A DNA stretch of 64,000 nt, taken from NCBI GenBank assembly GCA_047967505.1, contig CM106541.1, one strand, 5' to 3'. The position numbers and the translations under genes were made by a program. The stretch is from Dipteris shenzhenensis. Taxonomy: Eukaryota > Polypodiophyta > Polypodiopsida > Gleicheniales. Positions 33,385-46,027 of the stretch are shown piece by piece; the stretch's first letter is position 1, and every line of letters starts with the position of its first letter. The notes beneath the pieces are model-generated. The model saw only the letters and a list, made by a program, of their open reading frames with translations, had not been told where the DNA came from and did not search any database.

Positions 33385-35178
33385 GTATACAAAAACTTAT
33401 ATATAAATAATGATAAATAAATAACTAGAGATACATATAAAGAAAGAAATAATAATTAAAGCAACCTTAAATTAAATTAAAAAATGAAAGTAAAAAAAGG
33501 GAGGCTAACAGACAATTTTATATTAAAGAAACATACACTTAAATAATAAAATCTCGTAGGATAATAAAGACAAAATGCAAATACTAATAACTCAGCAAAG
33601 AATTCGTGTAATAAACCCATATAACTGAATAAGAAACTCTAAGCATACTTATGAAGATAAAAACGTAATACAATATCAATATACATACAATATCAAATCC
33701 CTTCATGGATTGTGAGAGTTAAAAAAAGCTCACAAATCTTGAGAATACGAGTCGCGATGTTAGTGGAGAAAACTAAAAGTAGTATGCGACAAACAACTAA
33801 GATAAGCTTAGTGCCGTAAGAGCTTTTGTCAGCCATTTGCATGCTTTTGCCTTTGAAAGTAGGGAATACAAGCAAAGCGAACACAGAGTTAAGCGAGGAG
33901 CAACCACTAAAAGGGAGCCCCCCTGCACTGGGAGCTTGATAACTCTGAAGAGTGAGCTTGTTACGGGTAAGCGTAGGTTGTTCGAGAAGGAGGTGAAGCA
34001 CCTAAAAGACAAGCGAAGGTTGCCGATCACGTAGAATAGCTCAGTGAGTCGACTTGAAGGGTGGCATATCGGCCTACTGCGAAAGTTACTAAGGCAAACT
34101 GAGAAGAAGCGCGAGATGAAGCGCCAAAATGGGGAGTCGTAAAGGTTTAGAGAAGATTCGTGAACCCAAGCAGTAGGCAAGAAGTAGTCATGAATGTGGT
34201 TAGGGAAGACACTAAGCAAGAAAGTGAAAGCTAGGGCAAAGAGTGTAGACTCTGTCCGTTAACACAGAGAGGCGAACTATGAAAGGGCAAGCTACCCGAA
34301 GGGAGACTTGACGAGAGGCCGTAAGGAAAGCAGCGCTAAGAGGCATTGAGAAGAAGGCAAGAGGAGGGTGTGCAAGACAAATATCAAGACTGAGTGTAGA
34401 ACAATACGTATGGGTTGGCAAAGAAGCTTAGCAGTCAAAGGTAGGTTGGAGAATGGCAGAATTAGTAAGGGTAGCGAGCTCGAAAGGCATAATAATAGTA
34501 CTCAGTGTAAGAGAGGAAGGGTGATGGTGCCAAACAACGGGCATAAAGAACATGGTAGTCCATAAGGGTGGCGGTGCATAACGGTTGGTAGTGGTGGCAA
34601 AAAACAAATGGGTGGTTGGGAGAGGGTCACGTAAGAGGGAGAGTTAGGTAGGAGGGGTATTAATGGTTTGGAAGTTACTTTAAGTGGCGGTCATATGTGG
34701 CTAAGGGTTTAGAGAAAGTGTGTGTAAGTGTGAGCATGTGTGTGTGTGTGACCTAATGGTTGGGGATGGTAAATTTTTAATGGGGGGTTATGGGTAGGTG
34801 TGTTAAGTAAGCAAAGCTAGGGGGAGCAAGCATGTAGGCTAGACTGATTACTTGGATCAAAGCAAAACACAAAAAATTTACTAATACATAACCATAAAGG
34901 TGCAATTAAAGTAACTTTAAAGGGGGGTTTTGGGAGTAAGGTAGCGGGCTAGGGAGGTCCATATAGTTAAAGTGTATATCAGGGTAAGGGGAGTTAGTAG
35001 CATAATAATTAAACAATAATAAAAAATTAAGGAGTGGACAATATCTAAAAGAATATAAAATAATTAAAACATGAAGGGTTTTAGGGAGTAAGGTAAGGGC
35101 CTATGGAGGTGTTAGGGGGTATGTGCATGTGTGTGAATGTGTAATAATACAATGTTCTAAAAAAGAGACCGTGGGGCA

Positions 35179-35216
<38 letters not shown>

Positions 35217-38200
35217 CCTATCAAACATCTATCCTACTATACTACTGGACTAGTTTTCAATGTCATAGTAAATCAATTGCAAACATCTACTATTGCCCCT
35301 TTCAAAGACCTAGTGAGAGTAGTCCATTAATAACCAACTTCTCAATACTGCATAAGTGAGAATAATCCATATCATACCATTCCTCTTAACAAGCTGTCAA
35401 AGTGAGATTCAAACATGATAGTCACATTTATATCAGTACATTTCAAAAATTACAATGATACTGATGATTAGTCTCCAATAGAGAGTTCAATCTTATTTAG
35501 CAGTACTTGGCGAGGATCCATTGTAGAGTACTACTCAAAGTTGCCAACACCATGTCTTTATGCCTTAGATTTTCTAATGCAAACCTGATGGAGATGTATG
35601 TTGACTCACCTGCATTTATCCACAAACATAGCACGTTAGAACATGTACACTATGAATTGTGGGACTGCAGGCTTCAATGCCGGCACACAATTGTTATCCA
35701 TGTCACTCGATCTAAATTAGCATAATCAAATCTTGGCATTTTAGTATTCAATAGTAATCAGAGGTGGGCAATTAAAGATATGAATAAATGCATATAACAT
35801 TTTAGTGAAATCCAAGTAATAAGTGGGAATCTCAAGTAAACCATAAATTTGGGTATTCCAGCCAAGTCCAAGGGAATTACCAATGTCAAAAAATCAAAAT
35901 ATAACCTCAATATATTTATACCTTTCCTCGATCTCCTGTTGGTACTTTCCAATTATCAATATCACAATTAAATTTATGCACACATCAAAGTATGATAAGG
36001 TCCTTGAGAATGTTAATATTGAAGGACAGACTCCATGCTACATGGCCTTTTCACCATTTCACATTTAAAATCATGCTAAAATCTTTTCTATTAATAATCA
36101 CACCATGAATGTTTCTTAATTCAGTAGATAGGAAATTCTCTCCATAATACAACTTATAAGATAAAAGAATACTCCGATGATAATTCTCTCTCCAGTCACA
36201 TTAGGAGGAGTTCTCAAGAAATGCAACCCAATGTAACAAACATTGTTGGCAAGTTACCAACTCATGAAAAATGCTAGCAAATTACCGACTCATGACAAAT
36301 GATGGCCTTTTCCATTTATCAAAGTATAAAGTGTAAAGTGTAACATATTAAAGTATAAAGTGTAAAGTGTAACCCAATACCATCCTAAGGGTAAAATATT
36401 ACCCAGGTGCTCTAAGTATAGAAAGATGGTTGTGCCAGACCCTACTACTATAATGAAATTCAAGTCACCAATCAACCAAACCTTAGGGATCTTCAAATAA
36501 GCCAAGGACTAATCCAATCCAATGATCATAGAATACAGTAACAAAATTTCAAACAGTAAATAGCAAAAAAGTAGAAGGATGCTCCCTTAATGATAGAAAT
36601 ATCGACCAAGGACTCTCCCTTGGTACGAGGTTGTACTCCAAGCCATGCCATCAATGGAGTATAATGAATTTGCTTGAAAAATTAGAGATATTCTCTTGGC
36701 ACAAAGTTGTTTGATCCAAGGCAAATTCTAAGAGATATATTACAAGCAAACATAATATTTAAAGGATTTTCGATAAAGGATTCCTTTGGAATACAGTTTC
36801 CAAAAAGGGAACTCCCTTAAACCACCTCATTTGATCAAGTATAGGGGGGCTTTAAAAACTCTAGGGGGGTCCCTTAGGGAAAAGCCCTATATAATCCCGA
36901 GGTGCATCAATACTTATAGGCATATCCTACCAAACCTAGCTGTTAAGGTATAAAGCTAACAAGTAATTCTAACAACTCAATTTATCTTTATGTGCCAAAT
37001 GTATATCTAAGGCATGTAATTAACAATTGACCGACAGTTCTTTTGCTCAATAATTAAAGAAAATTTTCAAAGTAATGCATTATACTTTTCCATCTTGTTT
37101 GTCTAGCCATTGCCCCCAGGAGTCCAAATAATTATAGTCCAACCATTGCCCCTAGGAGTCGGAATAAATATAATCCATGGATAATCATCCTTATGCAACT
37201 AAGGACTACTTTGTACTTACCCCCCAAGATCTATTAAGTCAAGAGGAAATTAACAGCATTTTTTTTATATAAAATTATAAGGTTTCATATAGCATTAAAA
37301 GACTTGGTCTTCAAGCCTTAATGCTTGAGAGTAAATAGATGCGGATATGTCCACGTGTGAATATAGTCAATTCTTTTGAAACCACATGTAAACAACACTA
37401 AATATGTCTACTATACATTACGTCCAAGGAGATGAGAAGGAGTGCAATCGTGTAGACAGTTAGGCACCCCCTCATGGGCAATAAGCTACCTTTGAAGCAG
37501 TCAATAAAAGTACCCAAAAGGGGCCATGCACTTTGCAACAAAAAAGCAACCAACCACCACTACACACCAGTATTCATCATGATATCCACAATTAGTGAGA
37601 GTATCAATGACTCAAACTGAAAATCCCGTCAGCACTAATGTAAAATCGTAGAGAACTATTATCGTGATACTGAGACACTGGGATCCATAATAGAGAACAA
37701 TATTTCCTCCCTATCTCTCTTATACACTTGAAGATATCAACGTCGCATTACAATAGTGCCCAGCATAACTTGTGCAAATGAGGGGATTATCCTCAAGTAA
37801 TGGATTTAGAGTGTGATAGATTTTTATTGGGTCTGGCTCTAAGACAGGAAAATGCCATGCAAGTAAAGAGCCAACACAATTTCATGTAACCAGGCACCTA
37901 ACACAGTAAGCCAGCAGTGCTACTAGCTCTAGCAGATGCATTTCCTATCCCGCTAAGATCTACGTAGCTACAATACACAACACTGGAAGGTCTGTGTACA
38001 CGAATGCAACAACGAGATCAAGGCTCTCGCTGCCAGCTTGGCAAAATGATGACCGAGTGCAACGACGAGCTCAAGGGCTCATGAGCCATACAAAATGCAA
38101 TGACCTGTCGACCATAGCACCGAAAGTATGTACAATGCACTCCACCAGTAGCACGTATGGCTGCTGCAATTGTGGCACGGAGAACTATGACTAGAAATAG

Positions 38201-40253
38201 TAGCTTTCCAGAGACTAAAAAGCTCTACGTAGAGTTCTTCGTGAGACGTGCAAATGAAGAAGGCACAGTGGTAGTGCAAATGTAAAAGGCACCTACAGCA
38301 ATCTGGAGTCGCACAGATTGGTAGCTCTTATGTCCAGCTAAACAAACAAGATGAAGCCAGTCGGGGCGGCGATCTCCTAAAGCAATCAATGGAACTCAAA
38401 AGGTGCAAAACTCTAAATGTGTGCATGGAATAACTCACAGAGGTTGCCTGACCACCGACTATGTAGTAGCACATCCTAACAATGGTGGATAATAATGCAA
38501 GGCCCAGCTCAAATCCAAATGTAGCAGGTCTCATGGTCATCATGGGTTTGTTCTCGGTTTGTTTCCCCCTAGAATTTTTGAAAGCAAGGTCATAATCGAC
38601 GATAGCACAAAAAGTTGAAGAATGAAAAGTGGAAAGCTCTCCATGAGCTTGTGACTATGTGTGACCGGCATAAAAAAACTTAGCAGCATGGAATTAGTGT
38701 CATAATGGATGCAGAGAACATATATATTTGGAATGAGATCTGGATGTAGAGAATATATATATATATCTGGAACATCTTGCAGATCGACAAGTTCCACAGG
38801 GACGGCCTGCTCCTCACCGTAGGTATTGCATTTCAAAACAGAGCTTCATAATGAAATGCATATTTGAGGTAATGCCAAGGAATAATTAGACAAAGGTTCT
38901 AAGTAAGGGATACGACAGAGGTTCCAAGTTTCCAAACGATGAGCATCCAAGTGAGGAGAGCACACAAGAATAAGAGAGAAAGTCTAGGTCGCTACCCTTT
39001 TACGTTCCGCTTAGTCAGTAGTAGAGATGCTCATAAAACTCCTTACTTGATCTCGAAGGTAATGTCCATTCATTTCAAAGATTTATCTCCAGTGCGGAGC
39101 TCCATTCAGCCACTCAACGAGAGCTTCCGACTAGTCCTAGCTTGTACCTGGGGACTATCCATCCTTCCACTGGCTGCCTATCGCCTTCTCTTGCATAGGT
39201 ACCTCTTATGCTAGTTCTTGAGCCATGCATGAAGGAGTCGTCTTATCCAAGTCGTGACCATCTCAACTTCTCTAGCTTGGATCTTGCAGCTTCAGCCACT
39301 CAACATTGAACCATAAGATCAAACATTCGTGACTTCTAAGTTCTCGTAAGTGATATAGAATAGACAGCAGGGTTTTGAGCTCTTGAGTTGGCTATCACTA
39401 AGTGGTACAAAATAGAGACGTCCACTGAGGCTTTGTCCAAGTACAATGTCTTTACTTGTGTGAGAGGGGAGGAGTACATGTATCTGCCAAGTTTTTGGCA
39501 TGCTTTTTATGGATACACTCAGACCATTAATGCGATATCCTCCTCCATATCTCACAAAAAAGTGTCAAATGGTCGTATTTTGAGTCTTGAGAATGCATCC
39601 ACCCAAACTAGGGGAAGGGGGGAAGATGTACCAGCCAATGTACTTAGTAAGCTGCAATTATGTGAGTGGTCGTAGTGGGATTATCACGTGGTCCAAGAGA
39701 TATCTTATATGGGAGTGACCTGATACGAGGCAAAATCCATAGGGTCAAAACACCGCATCTCCTCCTCTATGATCACACAACTATAGGACTCTAATAATCA
39801 TCCTTATAATCGTAGCTCTTTGGATTTTTCTTTATAAATATCCATATCAAGTCTTACTACTTCCCACATCTAATATCATATCTGGTAGCTGACTAAGTCA
39901 TCAAATTTTGAGTTATTGTGGGTCGAGTACTAATCCTCTCTTCAATCCATGAGCAGGTCCTCAAAATAATGAATCTATCAAACCCTGATTGGGTATGTGG
40001 ATCCCATAATCACCACTACTAGAACAAATGGAATAAATAAGTACAGTGTGACTATTCTTCCTTCGAGATGAAAATGAAACAAATCAAATGCATAATTCCC
40101 AGTGCTTACAAATACTCTCTCCCATGTCCCTCTCGCATCCATGTAGAGCCTTACTACTACTAATCCCTAAGGTAGATACAAACCATGTTGTAGAAAAAAT
40201 GTTATCAAAATGAGCCACACCCCTAGAAAACAAGGGTTCCCAAAGGGGGAGGG
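33044..40253. other. Long non-coding stretch; repeats only
   Basis: About 7 kb, mostly AT-rich, with no domain in any frame. Noted inside: G-run segments (33,070, 33,120, 34,785, 34,920) sharing texture with 41,000-41,300; a (TA)/(CA) microsatellite at 33,318-33,390; a purine-rich AAG/GAA section at 33,800-34,560; a (GT)n run at 35,178-35,214; a 28-base unit AAAGTATAAAGTGTAAAGTG.. twice at 36,320-36,374; a roughly 38-base unit around CCATTGCCCC(C/T)AGGAGTC twice at 37,100-37,160; and ATATATATCTGG units at 38,720-38,770. It probably consists of eroded LTR-element flanks. Confidence 0.6.
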
Positions 40254-40341
40254 GTGTGTGTGTGTGTGTGCATGCGTGCGTGCGTGCGTGCGTGCGTGCA
40301 TGTGTGTGTGTGTGTGCACGTGTGTGCATGTGTGTGTGTGG
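40254..40341. repeat. (TG)n/(TGCG)n microsatellite
   Basis: Alternating TG with a run of GTGC units, giving artefactual Cys/Val and His/Thr frames. Confidence 0.97.
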
Positions 40342-40829
40342 CCCACCCCCAACCCAGAGGTAAGACCACATGGTGGGGAGTAAGCCCACCATGTGGAACT
40401 TACTCCCCACCTAATAGTAAATGCCAGAAAAATGGATTTCTATGATAAGTGTAAAAATGATTTAAAGGCACAATGCCATCAGTAGATGTATAATCCAGTT
40501 TTTCATACCAATGTTATTGTACATAAAAAGTAACCATTAGTACACCAAGGAAATGGACTCAAAAAACTTGCAATGATAAGGATTTGGCCAAGCATAAAAT
40601 TATCCTATGATTATGAATTAATTATATGGTACTAGCCTGACCAAAGGCTAGTTAGGAGATTAGTTTGTGTGTTTAGATTAATTAACCCGATCAAATAATG
40701 AACCATACAATTAATTCAATCATTGGATAATAATAAAAAGTTGCATTTGACTTGAGTAACACGATTAGCAATAGAAGTTTTTATTTATATTGAAGTTGCA
40801 AATTTAATCAATGAAATAGTACAAACGTG

Positions 40830-41224
40830 TCGAATCCATCAGGTAGTCCAGGCTCCAAGGTTAAGGTTTCTGGGGTTTGACTAGGTTGGGTTTCTAGCGA
40901 GGGATGTTTTACGCAAGCGTAGTAACTAAGATTCTAATAAAATTAAATTTATTATTCAATAAGTAAAGGATAATAAATAGAGGGGGTTAAAAGTGAGAAA
41001 GAGAAAAAGGGGGGATGTCACATTGTAGATAAGATGATTTTTTACTTTAAATAAATAATTTTAAAAAGTAAAAATGAAATGAAGCAAGACCTAAATGAAA
41101 ATAATACTGGGAAAAATATAAAGTTAATAAAATTAGCAAGGGTAAGAAATAAAATATAAGGGGGGTTATTTTGAAAAAATGGGGGGTTGAATGTGCATGT
41201 GTGAGCAAAATTTATTAAGAAACA

Positions 41225-41266
<42 letters not shown>

Positions 41267-41600
41267 ACAAATTAAGGATATGTGTGTGTGTTTGGGGGGG
41301 TTAGGAGTATGTGTGTGTACATACATAAATGTGTGTAAGAGTGTAAAAACAAGTGTGTGTGAGTGTGTGTGTGTGTGAATGGATTCCCTTTATGGTGATT
41401 TTCAAAATCTATCCAACTTACAACAAAGTGGTGGTTTTGGGGTTAGAGTTAGGGAGATTTGTACAGGTGCGTGTGCATGTGAAAATGTTTTTGAGAAATG
41501 TATGTGTGTGTGTGTGTGTGCGCGCACGTGCGTGTACGGAGAGAGAGAGAGAGAGAGGGGGGGGGAGCATGGAGTATCTTGTAATATCTAGTCATTAGAT
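40830..41600. repeat. TG- and G-run repeat, partner of 26,700-27,050
   Basis: Contains GAATCCATCAGGTAGTCCA at 40,832 and TTCCCTTTATGGTGATTTTC at 41,384, both shared with the earlier repeat but in opposite order, and several (TG)n runs (41,226-41,265; 41,501-41,530). A short (GA)n run ends it near 41,560. No coding content. Confidence 0.65.
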
Positions 41601-41730
41601 TATGTTTTTTTCAATGGTACGAGAGGGGAGGGAGGGAGTAGGGACTATCTTGTAATATATGGTCATCAAATTATGCTTTTTTTCAATGGTACTTATGGCC
41701 ATGACATTGTTTTTCCACACAATTAGGTGC

Positions 41731-42006
41731 TCATTGCAACTCGTCCCATGTGATCTTAACACTCGATTGTGTACATATGTATACATTTTTATTCGCAGAT
41801 GCTCCAAGATGATCGATGAACAGACTTGAGTCCAAAATGCATGTGATTAGCCATAGCAATTTGACTGCCTTCATTCTAATTATTGGTGTAAAGGTCTTCT
41901 TGAAATCCACCACTTCTTCTTGTTGAGAGTAACCTTTTGCAACCGACCTTATTTTCCATATTTTGAATGTGCCATTTGCATTAATCGTCCCTCGATGCAT
42001 TACCAC
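41731..42006 (-). pseudogene. Copia reverse transcriptase scrap
   Basis: The minus strand reads SVAKGYSQQEEVVDFKKTFT followed by PIIRMKAVKLL, which is the (L/V)VAKGYxQxxGxDFxETFxPVxR strand of Copia RT. Upstream NGTFKIWKIR corresponds to DGxIxRYKAR. The Asp of the next strand region is not preserved. The element probably continues to the LTR edge at 42,779, with the order disturbed. Confidence 0.7.
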
Positions 42007-42649
42007 ATTTCCATGATGCTCTTAACACCTACCTCTATGCTCTAGCTTATTATTAATTTATGTAATAATGCATGATGTCTTTATAATATGTTCATCCTCC
42101 ACAGTTTGAATTCAATTTTGTAGCTTGATTGCTTCTCCAGATGGTGCTCTCTATCTTTAACATTTGATAGTGTGTAATAAAGCTCTTGAGATCTAAGTTT
42201 CTTGTTCTTAATGAAAATATTGTGTGCACCTATTTTCTTACTGCTTGAGCATTAGATAGTAAAGTCTTTCAAAAAAAACATCAGCACAACATTCTTCGGG
42301 CATTTTTCTAAACCTATTTTCATCAAGTACTCTTTAATCTAATTTTTTTAAAAAGCTAGCAGAACATTCTTGTGAAATGTATGCAATTGGATGCATTTAC
42401 CTTAAAAGCAAATCCTCAAGAGAAAGTGACTTCCAACACTTGTTCTTTATCGTGGGCCATGTCATTTCAATTCTAATCCATTTGCCCCTTTCTTGACTCA
42501 CAATGGGTACCTCTTTCCTCCCTTTGATTGAATTTGAGTCCACCTTGTTCTTCACGATACTTGAATTCCACAACTTGTACTTCACGGCAAGGAGGAAGGG
42601 GCATTTCATTTTGAATCCATTTTTCCCCTTTTTTGAGTCACCATGGATA

Positions 42650-42793
42650 CCCGTAAATCACTTATTTTTCTAAGGCGACCCCCCTTTCATTGAATTTTTA
42701 GACGCCCTTTTGTGCACCCCCATGATGAGCTTTCATTCAAGGACTCTATATACATATGGCTCAAGATATGTTTACAACACTCTCCCCCTTGTA
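42650..42793 (-). repeat. LTR edge with polypurine tract (minus-strand Copia)
   Basis: Plus-strand TTTACAACA|CTCTCCCCCTTGTAG at 42,771-42,793 reads on the minus strand as CTACAAGGGGGAGAG|TGTTGTAAAC, a classic Copia PPT followed by a TG LTR start. The far border of the LTR, to the left, could not be placed. Confidence 0.5.
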
Positions 42794-43982
42794 GATATAT
42801 TGGGACTACCTATAGACAACCTAACAATAGTTGGCCTAACATCTTGATTTATGCATAAATCATTTGCAAAGCTCACAATAGTTTGATATCATTGTCGAGT
42901 TTTGTATGGCACCTTATCTCATTGTCATGAAATAAGTCTAGAAAGTCAAGGGGTGGTTGATATTAAGCAATATGTAATGGTCCAATGGTTCATATGATGA
43001 TGGTGAGCTACAAACCTCCACATATGTTACGTGACATTGTGGTTAGACCCAAGTCCTCTTGGAAGGAAGGTGAAAGTTCAAAGCACTTAGTATATACCAT
43101 TGTGCCATTAATTTGCTTGGCATTGGAGAGGATCTCGAGGGTGGGTGTTCGAAGGTCACCTTTGAAAGTGAAATTGCAAACCACTTAATGGGAAAGCGGC
43201 CCTAGAAACATTGCCTTTCTTTTTCTAAATGCTTACTCTCATGCAATTTTTGGGGCACTTTTGCTAAGAAGTAAGCTTATAGACAGTAGCAATGGTTGGG
43301 TGGTGTGGTGCCACTTGTTAATCAACATTAGCGACATGGTTGTCACTATCTCCGCATGCTTGGTTGTATCATTAGTAGAGAGTTTACTTGAGCATTGGAA
43401 GGCTAAGCCAACATTGGGGGTTTAGGGGTTGCTTGTCTAGCACTGCTTAGAAAAGTAAAATGATAGTAGAGGAGCTCCGATGCTACATAGTGATTAGAGA
43501 GATTTTGAAAACGTCCAACCAGAGTGCTTGCATCGTGCTCAAAATTTCATGAATTTGTCAAAGCCCTAGTACCAGCTATGTGGGGGATGTATTTCTCCCA
43601 TAGGCAGCTGTAGCCACCAGAACCAAGTGGGGCATTGAAGAGTGAAAACAAAATGTTGCTAGCACTCGTGTGGGAACGTCAACAATAATAAGGCTCGAAT
43701 GTCTTGGGTCGAGGTCCAAATGAAGGGAAAGTGCCTCAGCTACCGCGAGCCACTTTTGTAGCAATCGGGAAAGCGGTGATCAGAGCACTTTCTGAGCTAT
43801 CGAGGGCTGGAGAGAGGGGGGGGATGGCAATGTGGACCAGATTGCGTGGCATAGCGACGACTTCCATGATGTCGAGCCGATTACATGGCAAGGCGGAGAG
43901 GTAGAAAAGAAGGGGTAGACTGGTAGTCGAAAGTAAAGGTGGTAGGACGAAGGAAAACCGTTGGATCGCAACCGTTGATAGG
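42794..43982. other. Intergenic, upstream of the receptor kinase
   Basis: No domain-bearing frame. Short frames on both strands at 43,576-43,999 are unconvincing. The kinase promoter should lie here, but no element stands out. Confidence 0.5.
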
Positions 43983-45875
43983 ATGGTGCCTACGGCCACC
44001 TTTTTTCTTCATCTTCCTTGTAGCCTCTGTTGTTGCAACACTGCTGCCCAGAGCTGCCCCAACGGCGCCACTTATCGCAATGACCTAGACACGTGTACTC
44101 TCCTCTACAAAAATGATACCATCGCGGCTGATTTCTCCCCGCTTTATTCAGAACGGCGTCACGATTGGAACGGAAGGTGGCATCTGTGTTGTTATTCGTA
44201 TTATAAGCTCTGAAAACAGTTTCGAGAGCAGCTCCTGCAAATGGCGGATACAATTCCTCATATTCAGGGGGTAGTGTTTCAGAGGGAGTTTACGCGCTTG
44301 CCCAATGCCATGGCTACCTCTCTGAATCTGACTGTCTTCAGTGTCTGTCGCGCGTATCTGACGTTCAGAGAATCGTTGGAGATCAAGTAGGGGCACGTGT
44401 AAATTATGGTAGCTGCTACTATCGCTTTGAGACCTACCTCTTCTACGCCCAGAGTTCCGTTGCACTTGGGCCAAGCTCTCCTCGCTCAGTGTCTTCTCCG
44501 GCACCGAATTCAAACACAGGTATTCTTCCAGAATTCCGAGGAAATATTCATTCGCTCAATTTCCGAGATGACCCAGCGAAGTGCTGTTTCCAAGGCTACG
44601 CCCAGCGAGTGTGAGTCTGATATGTGTTCACCAAAAAAAGTGAGAGTGGTGTCTGCGAGTCTATTAAAACTGGCCTTGCCGGTATTGCTTATGAATCACC
44701 ATCGTCCCTTAAAATCTTGGGATGTTGTGCGGGCTGCAGCTAAGAGCGTGAACAGATTACTTGTAGTCGGACTTGTAGTGGTGAGCTCCCTGCTTATTGT
44801 TGTTTTCGGCATCATTTCGTTCCTTTGGACGGGGATAAAGCGGAAGCGACCAAGATACACTGGCATGCGACAATTACTCCTTTCATTGTTGTCGTTTACA
44901 TTTTCCCGATTCATTTATTTCACCCCGGCTGTGCTGTACATGTTCAATTGATAGTCATGCGGAGAAACGCTGGTTTGATCATTAGTTCCTTCTGTATTCC
45001 CTTGTGCTCCCCAATAGAAACCCCAGATCCAGGACCGCAAGATTCTCTAGAACTGCAGTCGCGCTTGCAACATCAGGTTCAATTGTTTTCGCTCGAGGAA
45101 ATGAAGATAGCTACAAACAACTTTCATGATGACCATAAGCTTGGGGACGGAGGATTTGGCTCCGTTTACAAGGTAGGAGATTTCTGACAGGAAACTGATC
45201 TTATTTTTCTTTCGGGGATACCCAAACATATTATCTAGTTCATTTGGGCATGGATGTACCGCATTAGGCAATGAGCATTGTATTTACAGGGAAGAGTTGA
45301 AGGTGCACAAGTCGTAGCGATCAAGAAGCTTTCACGCCCAAGTCAACAGGGAGAACGCCAGTTCTTGAGCGAAATAAAACTTATCACAACTGTACAGCAT
45401 CGCAATCTCATCAGGCTGCTTGGATGCTGTGTTGAGGATTCAGAGAGGCTGCTAGTATATGAATACTTTCCAAATCAAAGTTTAGACAAGCATCTGTTCG
45501 GTAAGTCAATGATCTCCTGGCTAAAAGCTACTCGACAGTTCAAACCTTTCCTTCTCTAGAGGAGTTGTCACTTTGAGTGTCTTTCTTCTTTTTAATAGAG
45601 CATTGTTTTTTTCTTCTCTTAGTTAGCAATTCCTTGTCCTCTCTTTCTCTCTATACGAGTAGTAGGACCCATCTACTACGGGTTACAACTCCGCTCTGTT
45701 GGGTCTCAAAGTTTAGATTAAAAAACTGTCTTTAGTTTCTAGGAATAAAATATAAGGTTTCATTTACAAATTTCAAGTTTTGAGAAATTTTTAGGAAATC
45801 TCTCTCTCTCTCTCTCTCTTATATCTCTCTATAAAACACATGTGTGTGCGCATGCACACACACACGCACACATAA

Positions 45876-45911
<36 letters not shown>

Positions 45912-45985
45912 TTAACATTGTGTCAGCCACAATTACATCCCCTATCTAGCCACATCGACTCCCCCCTCATGTCTACACACACACA

Positions 45986-46027
<42 letters not shown>

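Noticed and set aside
44826-44951. Second membrane segment after the kinase TM ([16 protein letters not shown])
   Set aside because: It follows the KRKRPR stop-transfer in a frame that soon terminates and does not join the kinase frame; more likely intron.
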